Part shown: positions 1 to 11,239 of the stretch, in pieces
How the letters are laid out: every line of letters starts with the position of its first letter
How positions within the stretch are numbered: the stretch's first letter is position 1
Assembly (NCBI RefSeq): GCF_029962835.1
Contig: NC_080582.1
Coordinates: forward strand, 25,552,032-25,616,031
Reading direction: 5' to 3'
DNA: 64,000 bases
Source: Magnolia sinica
Lineage: Eukaryota; Streptophyta; Magnoliopsida; Magnoliales; Magnoliaceae
Translations under genes and position numbers: made by a program
The notes under the pieces: generated by a model
The model's input: only the letters and a program-made list of their open reading frames with translations
What the model was told of the DNA's origin: nothing
Database searches by the model: none

Positions 1-1422
1 GAATATAAATAACCTGTAACTTACACCATTCTTAATTACCCATAATTGGCTCGATTAACCACTTATTTCCCAATGTAGGATTACATAATCACTGACTATT
101 CAACCCGCAGCTCCCTAAAGGACACATTAGAACTTAATCGCCAAATCTATAGAAGTAATGGTTAAAGTCCACCTATATTAACTTGAGAGTGATTAAAAAC
201 GTCGGTGATTGAATGGGGAGATGATCTAACTGTTAAATCATTAGTAATCACTAGTTAGATTCACTAGATAATTGGGGTAACCCACCTAAGACCAAATTTG
301 GTATTCATTCCATCCTTAATAGCCTGATGGTAAATCCACACCTAAACCACTCAATTTAGCTAAGCAATACTTAGACACCCAACTAATTCCGCCTAAAAGT
401 TCCTTAGAAACCATTAGATGAATTGATGATCGGATTTAGAATGATCCAACCATCATATTAACAAAAATCCATAACTAGAACTCGAAATTTGACATATTTG
501 AGCTTTAAATCTACCTCATCCCTAGCCGGATGTCCTAATAGGACCCATGTAAATTGATGGACAAAGTAGATTTCTGAATGGAACATCAAAGTAGTCCCCA
601 AATGGTTCTAGGGTACATCAGTGGGCGTACTCCCGCTGTGCATTGAAATTGGGCCCGAGTCAAAGTAGGTCTGACCGAGAGAACCCAAAGAGGAATTCTC
701 CTCTCCTTCTTTTCCGCCTAACCCTGTTTAAAACGGGAGGTTGTTGTGTGTTGATCAGTGGGCAACCAAAACCACCCACTTTATTAATGCGAGCCATCCA
801 TCTTGTAACTCGGTCAATCTCGACCGAAACCCAGTAAAAATCACATGTCATCATACTTGTGTGTGAGCACAATTTCCAGCACAAGATCATCTAACAGGTG
901 CAAATTTCCAAAAATAGAAATCTGTTTCACCTTGTCGAGCTGGCAACCCACGTGACTTCATCTCCCTTCATCTTAACCTTTCATTTTATCCAATCCTAGA
1001 CCTACTCGTTAGGGTTTCCTTTCGTAATTAGAGAGGCGGAAGGAATCTCAGCTTGCTGCGAGCTAATGTGCTGGCACGACTCCAGCCATTCATTTCGCTT
1101 CTATAAACCTTATGGGGACATCTAGAATGTTAATTCTATGGCATTTAAAAACTCCCTTAGCTTCAGTTATGATTTCTTGCTGGAAATATTGCAAAAGCAG
1201 TAAACATCATTCGTAACTCAAATCTCGTGAACCATTGAGATTTCGATCTCTTTCGTTCAAAGTGAGGGACCCACTATGATCAATGGGGCAATCAAAACCA
1301 TCTATACGTATCAGATCACTAGATCCATTGTCCATAGAGAATCCACCATTATAGAAGAGATCATCCTCCTTGATAATTCGAAAAACCCACCACTTGATGG
1401 TGGGGCCCATTCGGTAATCAGT
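1..1422. other. Gene-free stretch, possibly part of an old LTR
   Basis: Only short ORFs without recognisable domains are present. The stretch runs up to the TSD of the solo LTR that starts at 1423 and resumes at 5577. It may be the left part of an old LTR whose 3' end (GGGGTGTTACA) is seen around 8364-8369 plus 9744-9752. That is inference; no start of such an LTR is visible, so it would lie at or before the window edge. Confidence 0.3.
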
Positions 1423-1478
1423 TGTCACGCCCCATACTCGGTAACCGGACTCACAAGGAACCCGATTACCGGTTCTGG
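1423..1478 (+). repeat. Left terminal inverted repeat of the solo LTR
   Basis: Fifty-six bases beginning TGTCACGCCCC. By hand alignment 50 of 56 match the reverse complement of 5521-5576. This is the normal 3' terminus of the LTR family, seen in reverse. Confidence 0.8.
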
Positions 1479-4400
1479 CCGCAACAGCCTCCGTAGTACC
1501 CCATTCTCGGCTCCTGAGGTAGATTCCGATCCTGGGATCCTACAAGGAGGATTTTCATAATAGTATAATCATTTCCAATACGAACATACCCAAGATCACA
1601 GTAAGTACATCTGAGAATAACAAAGGCACACATCACAAAATCCACTAAAAATTTGAACTTTTACATCATCCATAAGGTCCAAAAGGACATACATGAGAAT
1701 AAAAGGAAAAGAGAGAGAAATCAGCAATACTGGAGTCCTCACTGCTCAACTCTACTCCACGCTCTGCTGCTAAGGCACCTACCTAGAGTCTCCTGCACGC
1801 ATCAATCGTGCATAAGCTTATAGAAGCTTAGAGGGTAGTGTAAGTGTGTGACAATGGTGCACAGAAGAATAGTAGGAGGTATAAGGAGAGAAGCATGATC
1901 AATAAACATATCACTAGCCTTACCAAGGCGTACCATGAACACAATGTAATGAGTAATGGGTGTCATACCAAGGCTATGCATGAAGGGTGGCTTGTACAGC
2001 CAATGCTAATGCGATGCAAGTAATATCAGTGCTCATATCTAAACCATAAGTCAAGTACATTTCCAATCATAAGAAAATACCGGGGTCCATTACACTGCTG
2101 AATGACTGTTGCTCTGCAGACCCCGCACAGTCAAATGAGCGTAAGAGACCTCACTATCCGCCTGTGGACAACCAATTACCAACAAGGCCTGAAGGTAGCA
2201 GACCCATTTACGAGTTGGTCAGATTCAGCCTAGCAATGCCTCCTCACACCAGGTAGGTAAGGTCACACCCCTATCTAATCGACTACACGACAGTGGGAGT
2301 CGCGGCCTAACGGTATAAGGCCCTCGTGCGCTCATGTATTCTACCCGGTCACGGCGTTGGAGCAGATCCTTGTTACTATGGAAGTTTTAAAAATTTCACC
2401 CATGGGCATCTTATGCACCCGGTATGCTCAACTAATATTTTCGATGTCCAGACATACGGCCATCCACGAATACCCCTGTGGAGGTAAGGCCCTGATGAAG
2501 TAAGGGCGGATATCCACAAGCTATGCAATGTCAAATGCATGAATCACACAATCACCCATGCATTAATCCCAAGCATCCATCTCTCGGAGAGATACCAACA
2601 TGTCCTATACAATGGCACAACCATGGCCAATCACACCTCAACCAAGCATGCATATGACGTATATGGGAGTGGGCCATGAAGATGAATAGGGGTGCCAATG
2701 AGGTGAAGATGAACTCTCTACCTAACCATAAAGGGTCTAGGTACTTAACCAATTCCTCATAAGGAATACAATCTCCAGTGGGGGCCCATATACCTGGGGT
2801 AGCCCATAAGACTAAGGAGAACAATGGTATGTGCCTAAATAGATGAAATAGGCCTAGCAAGGGTCTATGGTAGACCTTTAACCACCCATAGAAGCCCATG
2901 GGCCTACCTTAGGGCCACCAATGTGGACATCCAACCACAATTAGTCCCCAAGAAGTAGCCCATCTCTAATTGATCATGGATCAAGGCTCAAGGACCACGC
3001 AACATTAGAAATAAGAAATGGACAACCATAATCATACCACAAATACTCATGTTGGGCTTTAGAAAGGGCGGCACAAGGCCTATCCAGAACATGGGTTCAA
3101 GGGAAATACACATAGCCCAACTCATAGTTACCATTATGGGTCCATAGGGGAAAGGTTATGGCCCAATATAAAGGCCACTAATCCTATATATTGTGGTGGC
3201 CTAGTGGGCAGCCCATTGCTCAAACCACATGGGCAAATGTCATGCTCTTAGTCAAGTGAGTTGGGCCTACAACCCGGCACAAGTATAAAGTTGATTTGGT
3301 GGGCAACCAAGGGCCCATCTACTTGTGTAATCCAGCTCAGTAACCCAACACAATAGTATGGTAAAATGGCCCAAGAGTTCAATGGGCCTATCTGGAAAGT
3401 TCCAGCTCAATTGGGCATAAAGAGTTTAACAACTAACTACATTCGTGGACCCAATCAAATTCAACTGTGGTGGGCCTCAAAAGTACTTTTATTAAGCCCA
3501 ACATTTAAGGAACCAAAGGTATAAATTATTCCCTCTAAGATCTTCACAATGTGGTGGGCCTCACTCCTCAAAATTTCAGCCCAAAGGCCAAGCATAATTA
3601 TGACATGTTGCTGTCCTAAATTTGGGCACTCCATTAGAGTGGGTCCAGGGCCTCTAAAACTATGGAAATTGAGGGCCAAGGCCCCTCATCATGCATACAA
3701 TGAGAGGTAACCCAAAAAGGTGGCCCACCATCAGAGAAAATATTTTTGAATTATGGTTTTATCAAGGCATATTGCTGGACTGCACAGCAGAAAATCTGGC
3801 AGTCCAACTATCTTGGCCCATTCTTTTGGATGCCCAATTGAGGTCCGTTGGAGTTGAAATTTTACAGAGTGACACTAGCATAGGTGGGCCACACTCCTAC
3901 AAAATTTCAGAATTTTTAAACATCTATAAATATTTTAATTCATCTAAAGAAATCAATCTGTCCTGAAAATCGGACTGATCTGGACACCATGTTGTAATGG
4001 GCCGGTCCAGCCATCACTATGGTGTATACAGGTGTCCATTGGCCTCAAAATTTTGTATGTAGGTCCCACCATGGGTGGTCCACCTTTTTGTAAATTTTTA
4101 TAATTTTTACACACCCAAAAATATTTTAATAAATTTTGGAATTCTAACCTGTCTAGGGTGGATTGCTGCTAGAACAGTGCAGAAAATCCAGACTGTCCAC
4201 CTCACTTGGACCACACCTTTGAGACCCCAATGAAGGTCAGATGGGGCTGAAATTTTAGAAAAATCAAGATGAAATCCCCACCTTTTAGAAAAGTATATTT
4301 GGTGATTATGAGTAGTCCCCCAAACAGTCCCGAAATCTGGTCTAAAATCAACCAAAAACTGTCTAAAAAATTCTGGACAGCAACATGTACTTGGATAAAA

Positions 4401-5520
4401 TTAATTATATAAGTTAAATAAAAAGGAGAAATACTCCAAGAACTAGGTGTTATGGCCCTCTCTAATGGGCCCCACAAATGTCCAAAATAAATCCCAAGGT
4501 TACCACACTTGCATGCATCAATAAAGGTCAGCAAATGGGACACCCAACCATAGTGTAGGCGGGTATGGATGTCCCACCCTAGCTGGACTTTTCTGGATTA
4601 TCTAGGCCCACCAAGTGGACCACACACATCATCAAAAATCATAGGAAAGGTAGAAGAAGAGAAATAAAAATATTTCAACCATTAGGAGAAGGCTCCGTCA
4701 CTATTGAGCCTTCCCCAACACAATCACACTCATACATTGCATTTTCATCTATATTTCACCATGAATCTTCATCATGCATGATCTACACTTGAGATGAATG
4801 GATGAGATATCATCCTAGCCATGATGCAAGGGTCTAGATGACCCATTAAGTTATGAAATGTGGAGAACCCTCCATGATGGGGTCCATCAAGAGGAAACCC
4901 CATGCATGGGACATGCATGCATAAGATGGACCATTTGGCCACATCCAAGGAATTGTGTAGGATCTCCACCATTGATTGGTGGGTCCTACACTTTCTGAAT
5001 GAAAGAAGAAGAAGATCTACACTATGGAAAGGATATTGCATGGAATAAAGAAGCACCCACCTAAATATCTTCACCAAAACTTAGATCACCAAGCTCCAAA
5101 TGCTCCAAGGAACCAAAATAGATGGATGAGATGGGTTTTCAATGGATGGATTTGGAGAAGGGGCTGGAGAATTTGGAGATTTTTGGAGTAAGGTTGCTAG
5201 GGAAGAAGAGAAGAGAGAGAGAAATGAGAGGGAAAGAGAGAAAAATTTCTTTTAAGCTAAGTAATCATGAGTTTTTTTTACCTTGGATAGAGAAGAGAAA
5301 TCATGGCAATAGGGAGTTAGAAACAATGTTGTAGGGTTAGTAGACTTTTTAGGTTAGTAGGTGGTATTTTAGAGATGGGTGGTGTAGGGATAGGGCTTAG
5401 GTAGTTTGTGTGTGTGAGTATATATTCCGTCCATCTTGATCCCGCGGTCCTCCCGGTCGAATCCCGGCGACCCGTGACCCTTGGATAGTATTTACGGTCA
5501 TCCATGAGCCCAGTCGTGCC

Positions 5521-5576
5521 CCAGACTCAGTAATCGGGTTCCTTGTGAGTCCAGTTACCGAGTCTGGGGTGTGACA
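5521..5576 (-). repeat. Right terminal inverted repeat of the solo LTR
   Basis: Reverse complement begins TGTCACACCCC and matches the left end at 50 of 56 positions. Just inside it (about 5440-5520) lies a segment like nucleotides 25-120 of the other family LTRs (CGGTCCTCCCGGTCGAATC and following), but in plus orientation, opposite to the rest of this element. Confidence 0.8.
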
Positions 5577-6080
5577 TCAGTACCTTTCATTAGGTGGGCC
5601 AGGAATCCGTTGGTTCCTCAAAATGGTTAGATCATGGCCATATAGGCACGTTTCGATTACATCGTTGCAAAACAACATGGATTTAAATAACAAGGACCGT
5701 AACTAATCCCTCGATTACTTACAGACTGAATCGGATTAATATATCTTATTTAGGGCTGCCTTTTAGGGCTTCCCTTTCTAAAATTAGAAAGCATAAGAGA
5801 GAAAGAGAGACGCCGCCGTTCCACCACACGGAGTTGAGCCCACTCGGTCCGAGTTGCTGTAAAATCAAGGCCGAGTCCTGCATCTCGGGTCCTTCCAGCA
5901 GAGAAGGAAGAAAGAGAAAGTAAGAGAACAAAGAAGAAGACTCAGAAGGGGTGCTTGTCCAGCATCTCATTCTACTGCTAGGTTCACTACCGAGTCAGTG
6001 AGCTCATCTAAATGTTGGTTCAAGCCAAAATTTTGAAGAAAAGGGGAAGAAAGAAAGGTAAAAAATAGAAAAAGTAGGAG

Positions 6081-6083
<3 letters not shown>

Positions 6084-6117
<34 letters not shown>
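6084..6117 (+). repeat. (GA)n microsatellite
   Basis: About 17 uninterrupted GA dinucleotides inside a longer purine-rich tract. Confidence 0.95.
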
Positions 6118-6118
<1 letters not shown>

Positions 6119-7591
6119 ATCATTCTGTCGCACCAACTCAACTTGAACCGAGTTGGCCGGGTTTTGAGGCGAGTTAGTGCAAGTCTGGAGAGTCTAGTCT
6201 GAGGCTAGACCACTTGTTGGCCGACTCAGGAAGTAGAAAAGCAGAGGAAGATTAAAAAAAAAGGAAAGATAAGAGAGAAGAGAAGAGAAAAAGAAGTGTT
6301 TTTAGTCTACTGAGTCAACTCACTGAGTCAACTCATTGATTTCTAGTAAGCCAGGTCAGGCCTAGCTAGGTCAGCAACTTTTCCCAGTTATAGTAATTCA
6401 CACAAGTGTAATTCCAAGGAAGCTTGGATTATGTCATTTCTTTAATAAACGTGACCACTCATTGAGTTGTCTCGATAACTTAGACATGTTTGGATAAGTT
6501 AAATTCCATCACCATTAGAGGATCCTAACAAGGTAGTACGATGAGATTTGATTCGAGTAGAGAGGCAGGTTCACATCAAATCGAATCACAACCAAGCTGA
6601 TTCAAGAAACCCTAAACCTAAGTAATCCAAAACCTAGGTTATGATCTTAACCATCAATAGGGTGTAAACTGGGATCTAACAGTATCATTTACCAAGCTAG
6701 GATAGGATCCGATCCTAAAGTGCGCGCGCAAGAATTCCAACAAGCGAGGAAAAGTGGACCTGAGGATCACCCTTCAAGCTTTTCTACATCTTGATAATTA
6801 ACTTGCTTATTCATCTTTGTTCATTTACTTTATTGATTGCTTAATATGGTTCATTGCTCTTATTGATTTTGATTCCTTATGTGATTAATAATTTGGATTT
6901 AAATTCAGGATTTGAATATGCAATAAGATCTAATTCCTCTATTCTGATTTGAAATGAATGCTTTAAATATGCATGTGCTATATCAATATTATATATGATT
7001 TAATTTGTCATTTATGATCACTTGATGGAATGATTGGAGGTCCTAGAACTAGTGGCCACTTTATCTAATAAATTAAATAGAACATTTGATGTGGACTTAT
7101 TATCTTATGGAACATTTGTTACCTAAGTGACTTTTGGGATAATCCTTTTTTTATCACATCCTTGGGATAGATTGTTTGCCTTATGTGGCTTAAAGAAACT
7201 GTCTTCATATAACCTTGCGATGATAAGTTCCACTTGTAGAACTATAATTAGCCATTAGTTGAGTAAATTACCATTAAACATCCTATTTGTTAGTCTCATT
7301 AGCTATGGATGGTGGAAATGGACATTATGCCTGAGTTGTTGGCCTATGCTGGGTGACAAACCCTCCATAGTGAACTTTGAGCTTCCATAAAATATTTATT
7401 TAAAATTAGAATAATAATGGTTGGGCTAATCATGCATCTTCATTACATACGAACTTTACCAGGTGGTCGATATAAGACACGGAGTTTTCTTGGGTCACTA
7501 CGGGCTGTAGTATTTTACCTAGTGATCCTAAGTTTTCATTGCGTTCATTAGATTACCATGGGCCGTCCTTTTCGCATAGACTTTTTTTCCA

Positions 7592-7795
7592 GGGGTCTGG
7601 TTTTCCTTGGACGTATCATAGAATACTCTTCCACAAAGCTAGCTTACCTTGGGTGTCATTGTTGCATGATCTTTTCTGGGTGGCTAGTTCTCCTTCGACG
7701 TAGTATTGAGTATTTTTTCGGGTGGCTAGTTCTCCTTGGGCGTACCTTTGAGTATTTATTCAGGTGGCTAGTTCTCCTTGGGTGACCTTTTTGCC
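7592..7795 (+). repeat. 42-bp minisatellite, about five copies
   Basis: The unit contains GGTGGCTAGTTCTCCTT, then CGTA and GAGTATTT. The last three copies are close; the first two are diverged. Because 42 is a multiple of three, an open frame with a 14-residue repeat results, which I take as a by-product and not a gene. Confidence 0.8.
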
Positions 7796-8662
7796 AAGTG
7801 GATGTGCATCCCCAGGTCTGTGAGCATGTGCATGCATTCATGCATTTAAACAAGAATATCTTTATGGAATTTATTCAATATATTTGTATCTAGTAAACTC
7901 TGTCTTATTTCTATAATGATCATCATGAAATATTTATTATAGACTGTTTCTGATTATTATACTTAATTATCTTGATGATACGATAAATCTTGGGGGTTAT
8001 ACCTCACTGGGATGGCCATTGACGCTATCAAACCATATTCAAGGTGCAAGAGATGCAGATGATGCGCATGCTGGTGTTCATGTGGAATATGATGAGCCAT
8101 ATGATCTTGCGACTTTCTATTCCTAATTCCAACTGTATTTAATTTGTACTGTTATGTGTTATAAAAATTTAAGACATTGAGTTGTATAAGTTTTCGGGCA
8201 ACCACTCAAATATTTGGACTCCCTCTTATACTTGAGTTGTTTCTATTCTGCCAAATTACTAACTTTGATAAAGAAAAATAATGTACATGAAATTTGAGCC
8301 ACAGTTAAAGGTTAGCACTCGAGCTTTTGAAAAATGAGTAGTGTACTTGGGTTTCGAGAATAGGGGTGTTGTTGAGGGTCAAATATTGCATTATATCCCC
8401 CATTTAGTACTTGGTTTTATGAACATAATAATGCTTAATTTCCTATTTTAATCATGTTTGTATTGCAAGTTGAATTTAAGAACTTAGATTGAAAAGGATG
8501 CTAAAAGCATGGATTTAATGCTCAAGAATCACCAAGTGAAAGATTAGATCTTAGAAGGCTAAGAATAAAGAATTCACATGCCAAAGATATAAGAAAACCA
8601 AGTGAGGAATGAAGAGCATTGAAAACTTGAAGTGAAGAAAATGAACTCTAAAAATTTGTCTC

Positions 8663-8790
8663 CTTCGACTAGTCGAAGATTCCTCGACTCGAACTCTAGC
8701 GACAAAATCCTCTAAAATCCCGTCATCCTTGACCAGTCGAAGGTGCCCTCGACCAGTTGAAGGTTTTCTTTGACCAGTCTAAGGTTACGC
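8663..8790 (+). promoter_or_regulatory. Palindrome cluster in the upstream part of the LTR
   Basis: A perfect 16-bp palindrome CTTCGACTAGTCGAAG stands at 8663-8678, followed by three or four degenerate half or full copies of the type GACCAGTCGAAGG up to 8790. The cluster is about 80-200 bp upstream of the TATA box, where an enhancer would lie. A role in transcription is inferred. Confidence 0.5.
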
Positions 8791-8868
8791 AGACAGCACA
8801 CGAACTGCATAAATTTGAGGCAGTTTTCAGAGTTTTCCAACTTGATACGAAAGTTGGAGTTGCAAAAC

Positions 8869-8876
8869 TATAAATA
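8869..8876 (+). promoter_or_regulatory. TATA box of the solo LTR
   Basis: TATAAATA inside CTATAAATAGGAG, a motif at the equivalent place in all Athila-like LTRs of this window (20700 plus; 19319 and 13757 minus). Confidence 0.65.
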
Positions 8877-9752
8877 GGAGTCCCTACGATGTTCCTAGCA
8901 TCTTCTAAGGTTTGAGGAGTGGAGCAAAAGGGTGGAGCCACCATCCGGAATTTTTCTTCTTCTTCTTTAGTTGATGTTTTGTTTAAGAGTTCTCAGTTCA
9001 ATTATGTTTATGGTTGGGTAAACCTCTTAGCTAGGGCTAAGAGGTGAAGCTTGTAGCATGATTGGGATGTTTACTTTGTTTTGATTCATGTTTTGTTAAA
9101 CTCTCTTAGATTTTAGTTTGATTATGAAGGAATATTTTTAGTTTTTAATGGTTTGTTGTGACAAATTACAATAGATCTGTAATAGCTTGAAATATCTTCT
9201 TTTTCTAAATTGAGATTTTGAAATTAGGTAATCATGTTGTTCACTATTGTCCCTTGGGCATGGTAGGATGATGGAATCTTTCTTAACCTTCACAATTCTC
9301 TTATGATTAGTTGTGGGATTAGTAAATCATGTTATTTGATTTGTCTCCCGGGCATGGTTAGGTGATGGAATCACTTCCAAATCCTCACAACTCTCATCCA
9401 TTGATGATTAGATCCATGAGAAGTTCAGAGATCTGACAAATCTCTTCTTACCAATTGGATAGGATAGGACTTTGATTCCAGTTGTGTCCTTGAATCAAGC
9501 AAGGTAGCTTCCCAATTGCTACAAGTGGATCCTTAGTACCCTAGTTACCACCTTTAAATTTATAAGTTTTAATTATCTTATTTAAAATCAATTTTTCAAA
9601 TATTTCAGATTTAGGTTTTCATCTTCTTCTAGTTTTATTTCTAGTTACTTTTAGAAGACACACAAGTTCAGTCCCTGTGGATTCGACCTCAGTCTCACTG
9701 AGATAATTACTGTATCGCAACCCAACACTTGGGGTTGATAACAGGTGTTACA

Positions 9753-11103
9753 TCATGCAACCCAATCTTACAATGAAAATGATCGAACCTAGCATGTAAT
9801 TAAACAAGCTTAACATGAAACTTACCGACCTAACATGAAATTAAACGAGGCGAACATGAAATTCACCAAGGTGAACTTGAAATTGACCGAGCCTGACATG
9901 AATTTCACCAAGCCCAACATGAAATGAGTATACTTACTTTTAAGCAAAGTCAATTTCATTTGAAACTTCGTCAATTTCATGTGAAGCTCGATGAATTTCA
10001 TGTGAAGCTCGGTCAATTTCATGTTGGGCTTGGTGAAATTCATGTTATGCTCGGTTAATTTCATGTTGTGCTTGTTGAAATTCATGTTACGCTCGATCAA
10101 TTTCAAGTTGGGCTCGATCAATTTCATTTTAGGCTTAGTCAATTTGAAGTTGGGCTCGATGAATTTCATATTAGGCTCGGTCAATTTGATATTTGCCTTG
10201 GTGAATTTTATGTTAGGCTCGGTCAATTTCAAGTTGGGCTCAATGAATTTCATACTAAGCTTGGTCAATTTCAAGTTAGACTCAGTTAATTTCATGTTAG
10301 GCTCGGTTGATTTAATATTTGCCTCGATGAATTTTATGTTAGGCTTGGTCAATTTCAAGTTGGGCTCGGTCAATTTCATGTTAGGCTCGGTCAATTTCAA
10401 GTTGGGCTCGGTGAATTTCATGTTAGGCTCAGTCAATTTAATATTTGTCTCGGTGAATTTCATGTTGGGCTCAGTCAATTTCAAGTTGGGCTCGGTCAAT
10501 TTCATGTTAGGCTCAGTCAATTTCATATTTGCCTCGGTGAATTTCTTGTTGGGTTCGGTTAATTTCATGTTAAGCTCGGTGAATTTCATGTTGGGCTCGG
10601 TGAATTTCATGTTAGGCTTGGTCAATTTGATATTTGCCTCGGTTAATTTCATGTTAGGCTCGGTCAATTTGATATTTGCCTCGATGAATTTCATATTAGA
10701 CTCAGTCAATTTCAAGTTGGGCTCGGTGAATTCCAATCACTTTGCGGTGAATTTCAATCACTTCGTGGTCAAGTCCAATCACTTAGCGGTGAATTTCTCT
10801 CACTTCTCGGTCAAGTTCAATCACTTTGCAGTCAAGTTCACTCACTTCGAGGTGAATTCCATCACTTTGTGGTCAAGTTGACACACTTCATAGTGAATTT
10901 GACTCACTTGACCGTGAAGTGAGTGAAGTTCATCGCAAAGTGAGTAAACTTGAGCATGAAGTGATTGGACTTTACCACGAAGTGATTGAAATTCACTGCA
11001 AAGTGATTGGACTTGACCGTAAAGTGATTGGACTTCATCACGTAGTGAGTGAAATTGACCATGAAGTGAGTGAAATTCACCGCGAAATGAATGCATACCT
11101 GCA
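9753..11103. repeat. Left array of 21-bp repeats flanking the MULE
   Basis: Two related monomers, both 21 bp, share the core GTGAATTTCA. Type A continues TGTTAGGCTCG, type B continues CTCACTTCGCG. The order is: A inverted (about 9808-9925), A direct (9951-10732, about 37 copies), B direct (10733-10900), B inverted (10908-11096). Symmetry centres are near 9935 and 10905. The period is a multiple of three, so long open frames arise on both strands: 304 codons on minus (9822-10736) and 286 on plus (10021-10881), with seven-residue repeats such as EPNMKLT and VNFMLGS. I regard these as repeat-derived unless expression is shown. The same repeats recur past the 3' end of the MULE gene. Confidence 0.85.
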
Positions 11104-11239
11104 ATTGATTGATTAAGAACTTTGAAAATTATTTGACCTAGTACACTAGTGAATCTTCTACTACTCGGTCAACTCCATCTTATTCATGTGAATATTAAAC
11201 AAGTTATATCTTATGTGTCATTGTGTTTGATTTTAGAAA

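Larger units (their letters stand above)
1423..5576 (-). mobile_element. Solo LTR (4154 bp) of the Tekay/Del-like gypsy family, reverse orientation
   Basis: The unit starts TGTCACGCCCC and ends GGGTGTGACA, and is flanked by a perfect 5-bp duplication TCAGT (1418-1422 and 5577-5581), as made by a gypsy integrase. Its left 1.2 kb, read on the minus strand, matches the 3' ends of the other family LTRs here (36076-40006, 43847-48044): the block around AAATCCTCC, GGATCCCAGGATCGGAA and GAGAATGGGG, then the AAGCTT-rich inverted motif and the ACCCCGGT block. The middle holds GGCCCA-rich repeats and the right part a purine-rich tract (about 5160-5260), matching in reverse the CT-rich 5' part of the other LTRs. 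There is no internal coding region, so it is a solo LTR. The usual 5' start TGTAAGCCCCG is missing; instead both ends carry the same 56-bp sequence in inverted orientation. Confidence 0.85.
5577..8369. other. Gene-free stretch with simple repeats; possible LTR interior
   Basis: No convincing coding region. It begins with the TSD copy TCAGT, then holds purine-rich DNA (5790-6300), a GA microsatellite, a short duplication of CTGAGTCAACTCA (6310-6340), AT-rich DNA and a 42-bp minisatellite. Its last bases, once the solo LTR at 8370-9743 is removed, read GGGGTGTTACA, a typical end of a plant gypsy LTR. The tract could therefore be the 3' part of an older LTR; no internal domain confirms this. Confidence 0.35.
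8370..9743 (+). mobile_element. Solo LTR of an Athila-like gypsy element (1374 bp)
   Basis: It starts TGTTGAGGGTCAAATATTGC and ends GGGGTTGATAACA, with a perfect TSD GGTGT on both sides (8365-8369 and 9744-9748). The same start is found in the LTRs at 19811 and 49228 and, reversed, at the ends at 16090 and 19778, so it belongs to the same superfamily. The 3' part (from about 8990) is similar to those LTRs, but the upstream part carries different short palindromes. There is no internal region, hence a solo LTR made by LTR-LTR recombination. Confidence 0.9.

Noticed and set aside
2552-2899. 115-codon minus ORF
   Set aside because: It lies in GGCCCA-rich LTR interior of the solo LTR and has no domain.
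9753-11103. CRISPR-like regular array
   Set aside because: There are no unique spacers; the full 21-bp period is repeated, and the context is a plant genome with no cas genes.
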